Of a stretch of 39,288 bases of DNA, positions 16,619 through 27,743 are shown piece after piece. The position numbers and the translations under genes are program-made. The notes under the pieces are model-generated. The model was not told the origin of the DNA, did no database searches, and saw only the letters and a list, made by a program, of their open reading frames with translations. Within the stretch, counting starts at the first letter, position 1, and every line of letters starts with the position of its first letter. Source of the stretch: Nocardioidaceae bacterium. GTDB lineage: Bacteria; Actinomycetota; Actinomycetes; Propionibacteriales; Nocardioidaceae. Location of the stretch: assembly GCA_025980475.1 (NCBI GenBank), contig JAICXL010000017.1, positions 1 through 39,288 of the forward strand, given 5' to 3'.

Positions 16619-18202
16619 TCAGTGACCCATCATCGCGGCAGGGTCGACCGCGTGGTCCGGCTTCCTCCGCGGCAGGAAGAACGCCGGGATGAGGCAGCAG
16701 GCGATCAGGATCGTCGCGACGACGAAGACGTTCGCGAACGCCGCGCCCATGTCGTGCAGCGCGTGCTGCACCACCGCGTGCACGTCGGCCGGACTGAGGC
16801 CGAGCTTCTGCAGGACGGCCGCGACCGCGCCCGGGCCCTGCTGCCTGGCCTGGCCCAGCGCGCCCGCCACCGCGATGTCGCGGTTGCCGGTCAGGCCGTT
16901 GGTGAGCAGCACCGAGAACAGCGCAGTGCCGATCGAGGCGGCGACCTGCTGGGTGATGTTCATCAGCGTCGAGCCGCGGGCGATGCTGTGGTCGGTGAGC
17001 GTGGCCAGGGCAGCGCTCATGATCGGCATCATCGTGGCCCCCATGCCGAGGCCCATCACGACCAGCGCGCCGATGATGTAACCGTAGGACGTGTCCGCGC
17101 CGAGCTGGGTGAACAGGCCCATCCCGATGGTGTCCACGACGATCCCGACGATGACCACCTTCCCCGGTCCGATCCGGTCGGCCAGGATACCGGCGATCGG
17201 CATGGTCAGCATCGCGCCGAGGCCCTGAGGGGCCAGCAGCAGGCCGGCGTCGAGGGCGGACTCGCCGCGGACCTCCTGGAAGTAGAGCGGGAAGAGCAGG
17301 CTGGCGCCGAAGAACGCGATCGCGAAGAGCGCCATCGCGATCACCGCGACGGTCATCGCCTTGTTCTTGAAGAGCCGCAGGTCGACGAGCGGGTGGATGT
17401 TGTCCGGCCGCAGCGCCCACGGCACGAAGGCCACGATCAGCACCACGCCGGCCGCCATCCAGCCGAGCACCCTGCCGTCGAGGACGGTGCCGGCCTCGGG
17501 GATCGACGAGACCCCGTAGAGGAACGCGGCGAGGCCGGGCGAGAGCAGCAGCATCCCGATGAAGTCGAAGCTCTCGGACGGCTGGACGTCGTCCTTCGGC
17601 AGTGCCATCGCGGCGTAGACAACCGCGACCACGCCGATCGGGACGTTGATGAGGAAGATCCAGTGCCAGCTCGCGGCGTCGATCAGCCAGCCGCCCAGGA
17701 TGGGGCCGAAGATCGGGCCGAGCAGCATCGGGATGCCGAGCACCGCCATCACCCGGCCGACCCGCTCGGGCCCCGCGGCGCGGGTCAGGATGGTCATCCC
17801 GAGCGGCATCAGCATGCCGCCGCCGAGGCCTTGCAGGACCCGGAAGCCGACCAGCATCTCCAGACTGGTGGCCGTGGCGCAGAGGGCAGACCCGGCGGCG
17901 AAGAGGACCAGGGCGACGAGATAGAGGCGCTTGGTGCCGAACCGGTCGGCCGCCCAGCCGGTCATCGGGATCACCGACGCCAGGGCGAGCGTGTAGCCCG
18001 TCATCGTCCACGCGACCTGGGCCGCGGTGGCGTCGAACACGGTCTGGAAGGTCTTCAGGCCGACGGACACGACGGTGATGTCCAGGATCGACATGATCGC
18101 CCCGAGGACGACGACGCCGGCGACGATCAGGACGGACGCGTCGAGCTTGTCGGACGGCGGGCCGGACTGGGTGGACTCAGGGGACTTGAGGTCGGTGGAC
18201 AC
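16619..18202 (-). CDS. DHA2 family (EmrB/QacA) MFS drug exporter
   Basis: A 527-residue exporter with about 14 membrane segments. It shows DHA2 hallmarks: SILDITVVSVGL in TM1, GWAADRFGTKRLYL (motif A), LGGGMLMPLG, and the antiporter motif region GPIFGPILGGWLIDAASWHWIFLI in TM5, where GPxxGPxLGG is diagnostic. It likely expels lipophilic cations or antibiotics in exchange for protons; the substrate is unknown. GTG 18202 is chosen because the minus strand carries TTGGAT, 17 nt, TACTCT and then 6 nt to the GTG, a full promoter for a leaderless start. An upstream in-frame reading would place the promoter inside the gene. The short tail HAVDPAAMMGH is cytosolic. Confidence 0.88.
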   Translation of the reverse strand: MSTDLKSPESTQSGPPSDKLDASVLIVAGVVVLGAIMSILDITVVSVGLKTFQTVFDATAAQVAWTMTGYTLALASVIPMTGWAADRFGTKRLYLVALVLFAAGSALCATATSLEMLVGFRVLQGLGGGMLMPLGMTILTRAAGPERVGRVMAVLGIPMLLGPIFGPILGGWLIDAASWHWIFLINVPIGVVAVVYAAMALPKDDVQPSESFDFIGMLLLSPGLAAFLYGVSSIPEAGTVLDGRVLGWMAAGVVLIVAFVPWALRPDNIHPLVDLRLFKNKAMTVAVIAMALFAIAFFGASLLFPLYFQEVRGESALDAGLLLAPQGLGAMLTMPIAGILADRIGPGKVVIVGIVVDTIGMGLFTQLGADTSYGYIIGALVVMGLGMGATMMPIMSAALATLTDHSIARGSTLMNITQQVAASIGTALFSVLLTNGLTGNRDIAVAGALGQARQQGPGAVAAVLQKLGLSPADVHAVVQHALHDMGAAFANVFVVATILIACCLIPAFFLPRRKPDHAVDPAAMMGH

Positions 18203-18208
18203 TCGCAA

Positions 18209-18237
18209 AGAGTACGGGGTCGTTCCATCCGATCCAA
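18209..18237 (-). promoter_or_regulatory. Leaderless promoter of the DHA2 exporter
   Basis: On the minus strand, TTGGAT (18237-18232), a 17-nt spacer and TACTCT (18214-18209) form a good sigma-70-type promoter; GTG 18202 begins 6 nt further on, with no ribosome site between. Confidence 0.6.
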
Positions 18238-18276
18238 TCGTTTTCCGGCAGCGTGGGCCACGCCACACCGATCGGG

Positions 18277-18684
18277 TCAGGAGGCGAAGTCGGCGGAGAC
18301 GTTCTGCAGGCGCACCTGCCCCCGTGAGACCAGCCGCTCCTCGGCGTCACGGGTCTCCACCACCCACACCTGCTGCGAGCGGCCGCGGTGGACCGGCGTG
18401 GCGACTGAGGTCATCGGACCCCCGGTGACCGCGCGGTAGAAGTCGGTGGAGTTCGAGACACCGACGACCTTCCCCCGGTCGGCGAACCACATCGCGGCCC
18501 CGACGCTGGCCAGCGTCTCCACGACGCTGCAGTGCACCCCGCCGTGCACGATGCCGTAGGGCTGGTGCAGCTCCTCGCGCGCCTGCCAGATGCCGGTCAC
18601 GGCGTCACCGGAGGCCTCGGTGAACTCCAGGCCGAGGTGGCGGACGAACGGGCCGATGATGTCTTCACTGACGGGGTTGGTCAC
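18277..18684 (-). CDS. PaaI-type hotdog-fold acyl-CoA thioesterase
   Basis: A 135-residue single hotdog domain. The core signature is YGIVHGGVHCSVVETLASVGAA: HGG and the acidic ET on the long helix are the oxyanion and catalytic elements of PaaI/4HBT-type thioesterases. SNSTDFYRAV and RGQVRLQNV are the later strands. It should hydrolyse an acyl- or aryl-CoA in the cytosol. Start: GTG 18684, with GGGGAAGA about 8 nt upstream on the minus strand. The gene is divergent from the box aldehyde dehydrogenase gene across 105 bp, which suggests it serves the benzoyl-CoA pathway by rescuing CoA from stalled epoxide or ring-cleavage intermediates, as PaaI is thought to do for phenylacetyl-CoA. That role is an inference. 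Confidence 0.85.
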   Translation of the reverse strand: MTNPVSEDIIGPFVRHLGLEFTEASGDAVTGIWQAREELHQPYGIVHGGVHCSVVETLASVGAAMWFADRGKVVGVSNSTDFYRAVTGGPMTSVATPVHRGRSQQVWVVETRDAEERLVSRGQVRLQNVSADFAS

Positions 18685-18750
18685 GCGGCGATTCTTCCCC
18701 ACGTGCGGCCATTCGCTCCTTCGGGATACGTTCTCGTGAAGGCGCGACCC

Positions 18751-18765
18751 GTTTGTGTAGCACAG
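18751..18765. promoter_or_regulatory. Candidate promoter/operator region of the aldehyde dehydrogenase gene
   Basis: GTTTGTGTAGCACAG contains GTGTAGcACA, close to the boxB -10 region GTGTAGAACA. Read on the minus strand it contains TACACAAAC, 8 of 9 identical to the TCCACAAAC at the boxB and boxC promoters. It lies 25 nt before ATG 18790, which has its own GGAGG ribosome site. Weak evidence, from similarity only. Confidence 0.35.
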
Positions 18766-18789
18766 TTCCCCACTCCTTGGAGGCCCCCC

Positions 18790-20340
18790 ATGTCCGAGAT
18801 CCTGCCCAGCTACCTGGCCGGCTCCTGGCGGAGCGGCACGGGTGCCGGCGCCCCGGTGCACGACGCGGTCACCGGCGAGCTGGTGACCCGGGTCAGCACC
18901 GACGGCCTCGACCTGGGAGCGGCGGTCGCGCACGCCCGCGAGGTGGGCGGCCCGGCCCTGCGTGAGCTGGGGTTCACCGGCCGCGCCGAGCTGGTCAAGG
19001 CCGCCGCAGCCGCGGTGGCCGAGCGCAAGCAGGAGCTCTACGACCTCTCTGCCCGCTCAGGCTGCACCCGCGCGGACGCCAAGGTCGACGTCGACGGTGG
19101 CTTCGGCACCGCGATGGTGTTCGCCGCCCTGGGCCGCAAGGGGCTGCCGACCGGCAACGTCATCGTGGAGGACGAGGAGGTCCCGCTCGGGAGGGCCGGC
19201 AGCTTCGTCGGCAGGCACCTGCTCACCCCTCGACGCGGGCTGGCGCTGCAGATCAACGCCTTCAACTTCCCGGTCTGGGGGATGCTCGAGAAACTCGCCC
19301 CGGCGCTGATCGCCGGCGTGCCGACGATCGTCAAGCCCGCCACCCAGACGGCCTACGTCGCCGAGCATGCCGTGCGCATCATCCTGGAGGCCGGGGTTCT
19401 CCCGGAGGGCGTGCTGCAGCTGGTCTCGGGCTCGGTCCCGGGCGTGTTCGACGTGCTCGGCGGGCAGGACCTGATCGGCTTCACCGGCTCGGCCGCGACC
19501 GCCGCCAAGCTCCGCTCGGACCCGGCGGTCACCCACCGGTCGGTGCGCTTCAACGCCGAGGCGGACTCGCTGAACGCCTCCGTGCTCGGGCCGGACGCGA
19601 CCGCGGGCACGCCGGAGTTCGACCTCTTCGTCGGTGCCCTGGTCACCGAGATGACCGTCAAGGCCGGGCAGAAGTGCACAGCGATCAGGCGCGCGTTCGT
19701 GCCGAAGGATCGGCTGGACGAGGTGTCCGATGCGGTCTCCTCGAGACTCGCCGAGATCGTCGTGGGTGCCCCGGGCGCGGAGGGCGTGACGATGGGCGCC
19801 TTGGTCGGGCTCGACCAACGGGACGACGTGCGGGCCCAGGTCGAGAAGCTCCGGGCCGAGGCCGACCTGGTGTTCGGTGACCCCGCGAAGGTCGACGTCG
19901 TCGGCGCCGACGACGGGCGCGGCGCCTTCCTGTCCCCGATCCTGCTGCGCGCGACCGACCGGTCGGCGACCGCGCCCCACCGGGTGGAGGCCTTCGGCCC
20001 GGTCAGCACGCTGCTGCCCTACGACGGCGTCGCGGACCTGGTCGGGCAGGTCGCCCGCGGAGACGGCTCGCTGGCCGGCTCGGTGGTCAGCAACGACCCC
20101 GACTTCGTGCGCGACGCGGTTGTCGGGATGGCGCCGCTGCACGGCCGGATCCTGGTGCTCGACCGTGACGACGCCGGGGAGTCGACCGGCCACGGCACCC
20201 CGATGCCGCAGCTGGTCCACGGCGGCCCCGGCCGGGCGGGCGGCGGCGAGGAGGAGGGTGGTCTTCGCGCCGTACGCCATCACCTGCAGCGCACCGCGGT
20301 GCAGGGCGGCCCCGGCCTCGCGGAGGCTCTGGCGCGTTGA
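18790..20340 (+). CDS. boxD: 3,4-dehydroadipyl-CoA semialdehyde dehydrogenase (BoxD-like; PaaZ N-terminal type)
   Basis: A 516-residue aldehyde dehydrogenase of the PaaZ N-terminal/BoxD type. Catalytic residues: C296 in KAGQKCTAI and E257 in [10 protein letters not shown], the E-A-D-S-L-N form typical of PaaZ relatives, plus N157 in [11 protein letters not shown]. It ends with [30 protein letters not shown], the PaaZ-type C-terminal signature, and lacks the MaoC-like hydratase half of full PaaZ (about 680 residues). In the box pathway it oxidises 3,4-dehydroadipyl-CoA semialdehyde, the BoxC product, to 3,4-dehydroadipyl-CoA with NADP. ATG 18790 has GGAGG 7 nt upstream. It stands alone upstream of boxB, which has its own promoter 40-70 nt past the stop. 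Confidence 0.88.
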   Translation: MSEILPSYLAGSWRSGTGAGAPVHDAVTGELVTRVSTDGLDLGAAVAHAREVGGPALRELGFTGRAELVKAAAAAVAERKQELYDLSARSGCTRADAKVDVDGGFGTAMVFAALGRKGLPTGNVIVEDEEVPLGRAGSFVGRHLLTPRRGLALQINAFNFPVWGMLEKLAPALIAGVPTIVKPATQTAYVAEHAVRIILEAGVLPEGVLQLVSGSVPGVFDVLGGQDLIGFTGSAATAAKLRSDPAVTHRSVRFNAEADSLNASVLGPDATAGTPEFDLFVGALVTEMTVKAGQKCTAIRRAFVPKDRLDEVSDAVSSRLAEIVVGAPGAEGVTMGALVGLDQRDDVRAQVEKLRAEADLVFGDPAKVDVVGADDGRGAFLSPILLRATDRSATAPHRVEAFGPVSTLLPYDGVADLVGQVARGDGSLAGSVVSNDPDFVRDAVVGMAPLHGRILVLDRDDAGESTGHGTPMPQLVHGGPGRAGGGEEEGGLRAVRHHLQRTAVQGGPGLAEALAR

Positions 20341-20366
20341 CAAGGCGTCCGGCAGGCAAATAAAAC

Positions 20367-20406
20367 TCCACAAACACTTGGCAACTTCGCAGAAGAAGTG
20401 TAGAAC
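20367..20406 (+). promoter_or_regulatory. boxB promoter with candidate box operator
   Basis: TTGGCA (20378-20383), a 17-nt spacer and TAGAAC (20401-20406), then exactly 7 nt to ATG 20414 with no ribosome site: a leaderless promoter. The -35 box is part of TCCACAAACACTTGGCA (20367-20383), 14 of 17 identical to the element over the boxC promoter. Confidence 0.65.
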
Positions 20407-20413
20407 AATATCC

Positions 20414-21913
<1,500 letters not shown>

Positions 21914-21920
21914 CCCCGCC

Positions 21921-22089
21921 GACCGGTCAACTATGGCGGGTTGAAATCGTCGACCGGTCAACTATGGCGGGTTGAAATCGTCGACCGGTCGATTCTGGCG
22001 ACTGCGACTCGCCAGAAGTGACCGGTCACGCGTCCCAGCGCACCGAAACTGACCGGTCGGCGTTGTGAGACCGCCAGAAGTGACCGGTC
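21921..22089. repeat. Symmetric array of six GACCGGTC palindromes
   Basis: GACCGGTC occurs at 21921, 21952, 21983, 22020, 22051 and 22082, with spacings of 31, 31, 37, 31 and 31 bp. Each copy is followed by a degenerate arm near ACTTCTGGCGG: the first three read on the plus strand (AACTATGGCGG twice, GATTCTGGCGA), the last three on the minus strand (ACTTCTGGCGA, AGTTTCGGTGC, ACTTCTGGCGG). The first two 31-bp units are identical. The middle pair forms a long hairpin (17 of 19 arm positions). The last copy overlaps the stop codon of the paaX-like gene. It may be a small inverted-repeat mobile element, an IS-end relic, a multi-site operator or a double terminator. Confidence 0.85.
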
Positions 22090-22948
22090 AGGAGCGGGCG
22101 GCGGCGTCGGCCTCCATCCGGTCCCACTCCTGCTGCGCCTGCCGGTGCCAGCGGTCGTGCCGGTCGTGGAACACCGCGGCGGCGCGCGGCCCCGGCCAGT
22201 CGTGGTCGAGCAGCTCTCCGGGCAGGTCCGGGTCGAGGAACGGGAAGCGCCGCCACGCCTGCACCATCTCGACCTGCGCGACGAAGGCGTCGGCGGGCGT
22301 CTCGGCGCGACGGTCCTCGAAGTCGGCGAGGAAGCCGAGGTAGCGCTCCTCGACGTCGTCGAGGTCCCAGGCCGCCTCGACCAGCCGGGACTCCTCGCCG
22401 ATGCCGGTGGCCGGGCCGACCCAGGCGAAGGACTGCTGTTCGAGGTCGAGCTCGCGCAGCACGCGGTGCACCTCGGGTGCGTGCTCGGCCGACGGGCTGA
22501 CCCACAACCCGGAGGCGGGCGAGCCGAGTCCGAGCCAGGTCAGCTGGGTGCGCAACCGGTGGCGCAGCTGCCGCTGGGACTCGGGGATCGAGACGGTGAG
22601 CACCAGCCAGCGGCCGTCCCAGGCCCGTCGTGACCGCATGAAGCCGTAGATCCGCTCGGCCCCGTCCCGGAGCAGGGCGCTCCCGTGCCCGGTCAGCGAC
22701 CAGATCGTGCGCCGGCCACGCCGGGTCGACCCGAGCACTCCCTCCGCCGCAGTGCGCGCGAGCGCCTGCCGGGCAGCCTTCTCCTCCACCCCGAGGGCGG
22801 CCAGCGCCTCGACCACGGTGGCGGTCCACACCTGCTCCTCCCGGGGGAGCACGAACTCGCCGAGCATGGTGAGCAGCAGCGAGCGGGAGCTCGCGGAGCC
22901 GACCTCGCGGCGCCGGACGCTGGGACCGGGTGCTGGCGCGGTGGTCAA
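22088..22948 (-). CDS. PaaX-family transcriptional regulator
   Basis: A 286-residue PaaX-type repressor. Residues 20-90 form the winged helix (SLLLTMLGEFVLPREEQVWT to VEEKAARQALARTAAEGVL and GRRTIWSLT). The central and C-terminal domains (GRWLVLTVSIPESQRQLRHR, GLGSPASGLWVSP, RFPFLDPDLPGELL) follow the PaaX pattern and in E. coli PaaX sense phenylacetyl-CoA. Here benzoyl-CoA is the likely ligand, given the neighbours. A TTG start at 22948 is preferred because AGGAGG lies 4 nt before it on the minus strand; an in-frame ATG at 22981 would put that ribosome site inside the gene. It is divergent from boxC and convergent with boxB, so it sits at the centre of the box block. The operator assignment is an inference. 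Confidence 0.88.
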   Translation of the reverse strand: MTTAPAPGPSVRRREVGSASSRSLLLTMLGEFVLPREEQVWTATVVEALAALGVEEKAARQALARTAAEGVLGSTRRGRRTIWSLTGHGSALLRDGAERIYGFMRSRRAWDGRWLVLTVSIPESQRQLRHRLRTQLTWLGLGSPASGLWVSPSAEHAPEVHRVLRELDLEQQSFAWVGPATGIGEESRLVEAAWDLDDVEERYLGFLADFEDRRAETPADAFVAQVEMVQAWRRFPFLDPDLPGELLDHDWPGPRAAAVFHDRHDRWHRQAQQEWDRMEADAAARS

Positions 22949-23025
22949 CGTTCCTCCTGGTGGGCAGTCCGGGGCGGCCATTGTCGCAGTTCGCGTTGGA
23001 GCGGGCGTGCCGACGGGAAAATCAT

Positions 23026-23064
23026 TCCACAAACTCTTGACGTATCGGATGACAAGCGTAGAGT
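23026..23064 (+). promoter_or_regulatory. boxC operon promoter with candidate box operator
   Basis: TTGACG (23037-23042), a 16-nt spacer and TAGAGT (23059-23064). The -35 box is the end of TCCACAAACTCTTGACG (23026-23042), which matches the boxB promoter element at 14 of 17 positions. Unlike boxB, the transcript would have a leader of about 30 nt with GAGAGG before ATG 23102. Confidence 0.6.
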
Positions 23065-23101
23065 GTTGCGCGTTCCCCGACCACTCCGAGAGGTGCCCGC
23101 G

Positions 23102-24760
23102 ATGACCGAGGTCGACTTCGACACCCACCCCAAGCGCTACCGGCACTGGCGGCTCGACGTCGACGGCGAGGTCGCCACGGTCAGCCTGGCCGTCGACGAG
23201 CACGGCGGGCTGGTGCCGGGCTACGACCTGAAGATGAACTCCTACGACCTCGGCGTGGACATCGAGCTCTACGACGCCGTCCAGCGGCTGCGCTTCCAGC
23301 ACCCGGAGGTCAAGGCGGTCGTGATGACCGGTGGCCTCGACCGGATGTTCTGCGCGGGGGCAAACATCCGGATGCTCGCCCAGTCCAGCCATGCCTGGAA
23401 GGTGAACTTCTGCAAGTTCACCAACGAGACCCGCAACGGCATCGAGGACGCGACCGACCACTCCGGCCAGACCTGGCTCGCCGCGGTCAACGGCACCGCG
23501 GCCGGAGGCGGCTACGAGCTGGCGCTGGCGTGCGAGGAGATCGTGCTGGTCGACGACGGCTCGTCCACGGTCTCGCTGCCGGAGGTGCCGCTGCTCGGGG
23601 TGCTGCCCGGCACCGGCGGCCTCACCCGGGTGGTCGACAAGCGGCACGTGCGCAAGGACCGGGCCGACCTGTTCGCGACCAAGGCCGAGGGCTACCGCGG
23701 CGACACCGCCGTGCAGTGGGGGCTGGTCGACGCGACCGTTCCCAAGCGCGACTGGGACGAGGAGATCGGCCGACGGGCGCACCAGGCCGCGGCGCGCTCC
23801 ACCCGCAGTGGCAGCCGGGGCGTCGAGCTCACCCCGCTGGGCCGCACGGTCGACGGCGACACGCTCAGGTACCCCTTCGTCACCGCGACGCTGGACCGGG
23901 ATGCCCGCCGCGTGGACGTCACCGTCGAGGGCCCGACGGACGCACCGCCCGCCGACGCCGCGGGCGTGCTCGCGCAGGGCGTGGACTACTGGCCCTTCGC
24001 GGTCACCCGGGCGCTCGACGACCTGGTGCTGCGGCTGCGCACCAACGAGCCACTGCTCGGCACCTGGGTGGTCCGCACCCACGGCGACACCGACCTGGTG
24101 CTCGCCTACGACGCCCAGCTGGCCGATCTCGCCGGCGACTGGTTCGTCAACGAGGTCCATCACTACTACAAGCGCACCGTGAAGCGGCTGGACGTGACCA
24201 GCCGCAGCCTGATCGCGGTGATCGAGCCGGGCAGCTGCTTCACCGGGCTCCTGCTCGAGCTGGCGCTGGCCTGCGACCGGCAGTACATGCTCGAGGGCGT
24301 CTACGAGGACGTCGACCCCGCGGCGGACCCGGCGACGATCACGCTGACCGCGAGCAACGACGGCGCGTTCCCCATGGGCAACGGCCTCTCCCGGCTGGCC
24401 TCACGGTTCTGGGGGCACGACGACGACCTCGAGGGTGCGCGCAAGCTGCTCGGGGAGCGGCTCGACGCGCACGCGGCCGAGGAGGCCGGGCTGGTCACCA
24501 TGGCGCTCGACGACATCGACTTCGAGGACGAGATCCGGATCGTGCTGGAGGAGCGGGCATCGCTCTCGCCCGACGCGCTGACCGGCATGGAGGCCAACCA
24601 CCGGTTCGTCGGCCCCGAGACCGTCGAGACGAAGATCTTCGGTCGGCTGACCGCCTGGCAGAACTGGATCTTCGTCCGGCCGAACGCGTCCGGCCCGGAC
24701 GGCGCGCTGCGCCGTTACGGCTCGGGTCAGCGCGGCGACTACGACTACAAGCGGGTGTGA
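23102..24760 (+). CDS. boxC: 2,3-epoxybenzoyl-CoA dihydrolase (BoxC)
   Basis: A 552-residue member of the crotonase superfamily with BoxC length and two crotonase-like halves. The N-terminal half has VVMTGGLDRMFCAGANIRML and VNGTAAGGGYELALACEE, oxyanion-hole loops; the second half has IEPGSCFTGLLLELALACDR. BoxC opens 2,3-epoxybenzoyl-CoA with two waters to 3,4-dehydroadipyl-CoA semialdehyde and formate. The protein ends YGSGQRGDYDYKRV, matching the BoxC family tail. It is the first gene of a six-gene operon; the ATG has GAGAGG 8 nt upstream, and the ligase gene starts 5 nt past its stop. Strong call. Confidence 0.95.
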   Translation: MTEVDFDTHPKRYRHWRLDVDGEVATVSLAVDEHGGLVPGYDLKMNSYDLGVDIELYDAVQRLRFQHPEVKAVVMTGGLDRMFCAGANIRMLAQSSHAWKVNFCKFTNETRNGIEDATDHSGQTWLAAVNGTAAGGGYELALACEEIVLVDDGSSTVSLPEVPLLGVLPGTGGLTRVVDKRHVRKDRADLFATKAEGYRGDTAVQWGLVDATVPKRDWDEEIGRRAHQAAARSTRSGSRGVELTPLGRTVDGDTLRYPFVTATLDRDARRVDVTVEGPTDAPPADAAGVLAQGVDYWPFAVTRALDDLVLRLRTNEPLLGTWVVRTHGDTDLVLAYDAQLADLAGDWFVNEVHHYYKRTVKRLDVTSRSLIAVIEPGSCFTGLLLELALACDRQYMLEGVYEDVDPAADPATITLTASNDGAFPMGNGLSRLASRFWGHDDDLEGARKLLGERLDAHAAEEAGLVTMALDDIDFEDEIRIVLEERASLSPDALTGMEANHRFVGPETVETKIFGRLTAWQNWIFVRPNASGPDGALRRYGSGQRGDYDYKRV

Positions 24761-24765
24761 GCCGA

Positions 24766-26339
<1,574 letters not shown>

Positions 26340-26343
<4 letters not shown>

Positions 26344-27389
26344 GCGCCGGCACGAGCCCGGGGGAGAGCACCGTGGACGTGGACGTCCTCATCGTCGGCG
26401 CCGGGCCCGTGGGGCTCTACGGCGCCTACTACGCCGGCGTTCGCGATCTCTCGGTCGCGGTGGTCGACTCGCTCAGCCAGGTCGGCGGGCAGGTGACCGC
26501 GATGTATCCGGAGAAGGAGATCTACGACGTCGCCGCGATCCCGGTGGTCACCGGTCGCGAGCTGGTGCGCGGTCTGGTGACGCAGGCGGGCCAGTACGAC
26601 CCGGTCTACCTGCTCGGCCAGGAGGCCCAGGAGTTGAGGCGCCTCGTCGGCGACGACGGTCGGGAGCGGATCGTCGTACGCACCAGTGCCGGCACCGAGG
26701 TCACCTGCAGCGCGGTCGTGGTCACCGGTGGGATCGGCACCTTCACCCCGCGGCCGCTGCCGGCGGGCGAGGAGTTCCTCGGTCGCGGGCTGGACTACTT
26801 CGTGCCGGACAAGCAGGCGTACGTCGACAAGGACGTGATCGTCGTCGGCGGCGGCGACAGCGCGATCGACTGGTGCCTGATGCTCGAGCCCGTCGCAGCC
26901 AGCGTGACCCTGGTGCACCGCCGGGCGGCTTTCCGCGCCCATGCCGCGAGCGTCGAGCAGGTCCGCGCCTCCTCGGTCGAGATCGTCACCGACGCCCAGG
27001 TCACCGCGCTCGAGGGCGGCCAGGATCCGGCGCAGGGGGTTGAGAAGGCGGTCGTGACCGTGAAGGGTGAGGACGTGTCCCGCCACCTCCCGTGCCAGCA
27101 GGTCGTCGCCGCCCTCGGCTTCACCGCCAACCTCGGCCCCCTGCGCGAGTGGGGCGTGGAGCTGCACGACAACCGGCACCTGGTCGTCGACCCGAGCATG
27201 CGGACCAACGTGCCGGGTGTCTTCGCGGCCGGGGACATCACCGACTACCCCGGCAAGGTCCGGCTGATCGCGGTCGGCTTCGGCGAGGTGGCCACCGCGG
27301 TCAACAACGCCGCCGTGCACCTCGACCCCGATGCGCAGCTGTTCCCGGGCCACTCGACCGACGACCCCCACGCCGTGCCCGCGGCCTGA
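26340..27389 (+). CDS. Ferredoxin-NADP+ reductase, thioredoxin-reductase type
   Basis: A 349-residue two-dinucleotide-domain flavoprotein. FAD loop [14 protein letters not shown] (about residues 20-33), NAD(P) loop [15 protein letters not shown] (about 170-184), and a C-terminal FAD contact [24 protein letters not shown]. The CxxC of true thioredoxin reductases is missing, and the motif after GGGDSAIDW matches the low-Gram-type ferredoxin-NADP reductase (YumC-like). It most likely passes electrons from NADPH to the ferredoxin encoded 13 nt downstream, which in turn feeds BoxB, replacing the reductase domain of BoxA. It starts in a 4-bp ATGA overlap with the ligase gene. Confidence 0.87.
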
Positions 27390-27401
27390 CCAGGAGACCC
27401 G

Positions 27402-27731
27402 ATGCCCTACGTGATCGCCAGCCCCTGCATCGACACGATGGACCGCTCCTGCGTCGAGGAGTGCCCGGTCGACTGCATCTACGAGGGCGAGCGCAAGCTC
27501 TACATCAATCCCAAGGAGTGCATCGACTGCGGCGCCTGCGAGCCGGTGTGCCCGGTCGAGGCGATCAGCCAGGACCGCCGGGTCTCCGAGGAGGACGAGG
27601 AGCACGTGGAGGACAACCGCCGGTTCTTCACCGAGGTGCTGCCCGGCCGGGACGAGGCGCTCGGTGCGCCGGGCGGCTCCCACAAGACCGGCGTGGTCGG
27701 CGTGGACACTCCCTTCGTGCAGGGCCTGTAG
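27402..27731 (+). CDS. 7Fe-type ferredoxin (FdxA-like)
   Basis: A 109-residue ferredoxin with two cluster motifs: C9, C17, C21 and C25 in [19 protein letters not shown], and [12 protein letters not shown] (C40, C43, C46, C50). The long spacing between C9 and C17 is that of actinobacterial [3Fe-4S][4Fe-4S] ferredoxins. The C-terminal half ([20 protein letters not shown]) is acidic, which fits docking to a reductase and an oxygenase. It lies between the reductase gene and the amidohydrolase gene and is the obvious one-electron carrier to BoxB. The ribosome site AGGAGA sits 4-5 nt before ATG. Confidence 0.92.
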   Translation: MPYVIASPCIDTMDRSCVEECPVDCIYEGERKLYINPKECIDCGACEPVCPVEAISQDRRVSEEDEEHVEDNRRFFTEVLPGRDEALGAPGGSHKTGVVGVDTPFVQGL

Positions 27732-27743
27732 GAAGGGGCGACG

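Noticed and set aside
18790-20340. Truncated paaZ pseudogene
   Set aside because: The hydratase half is missing, but the dehydrogenase domain is complete with C296 and E257, ends in the family signature, and box-type homologues have this length.
21921-22089. CRISPR array
   Set aside because: The regular 31-bp spacing suggested it, but the repeat is only 8 bp, the intervening sequences are themselves repeated, orientation inverts in the middle, and no cas gene is near.
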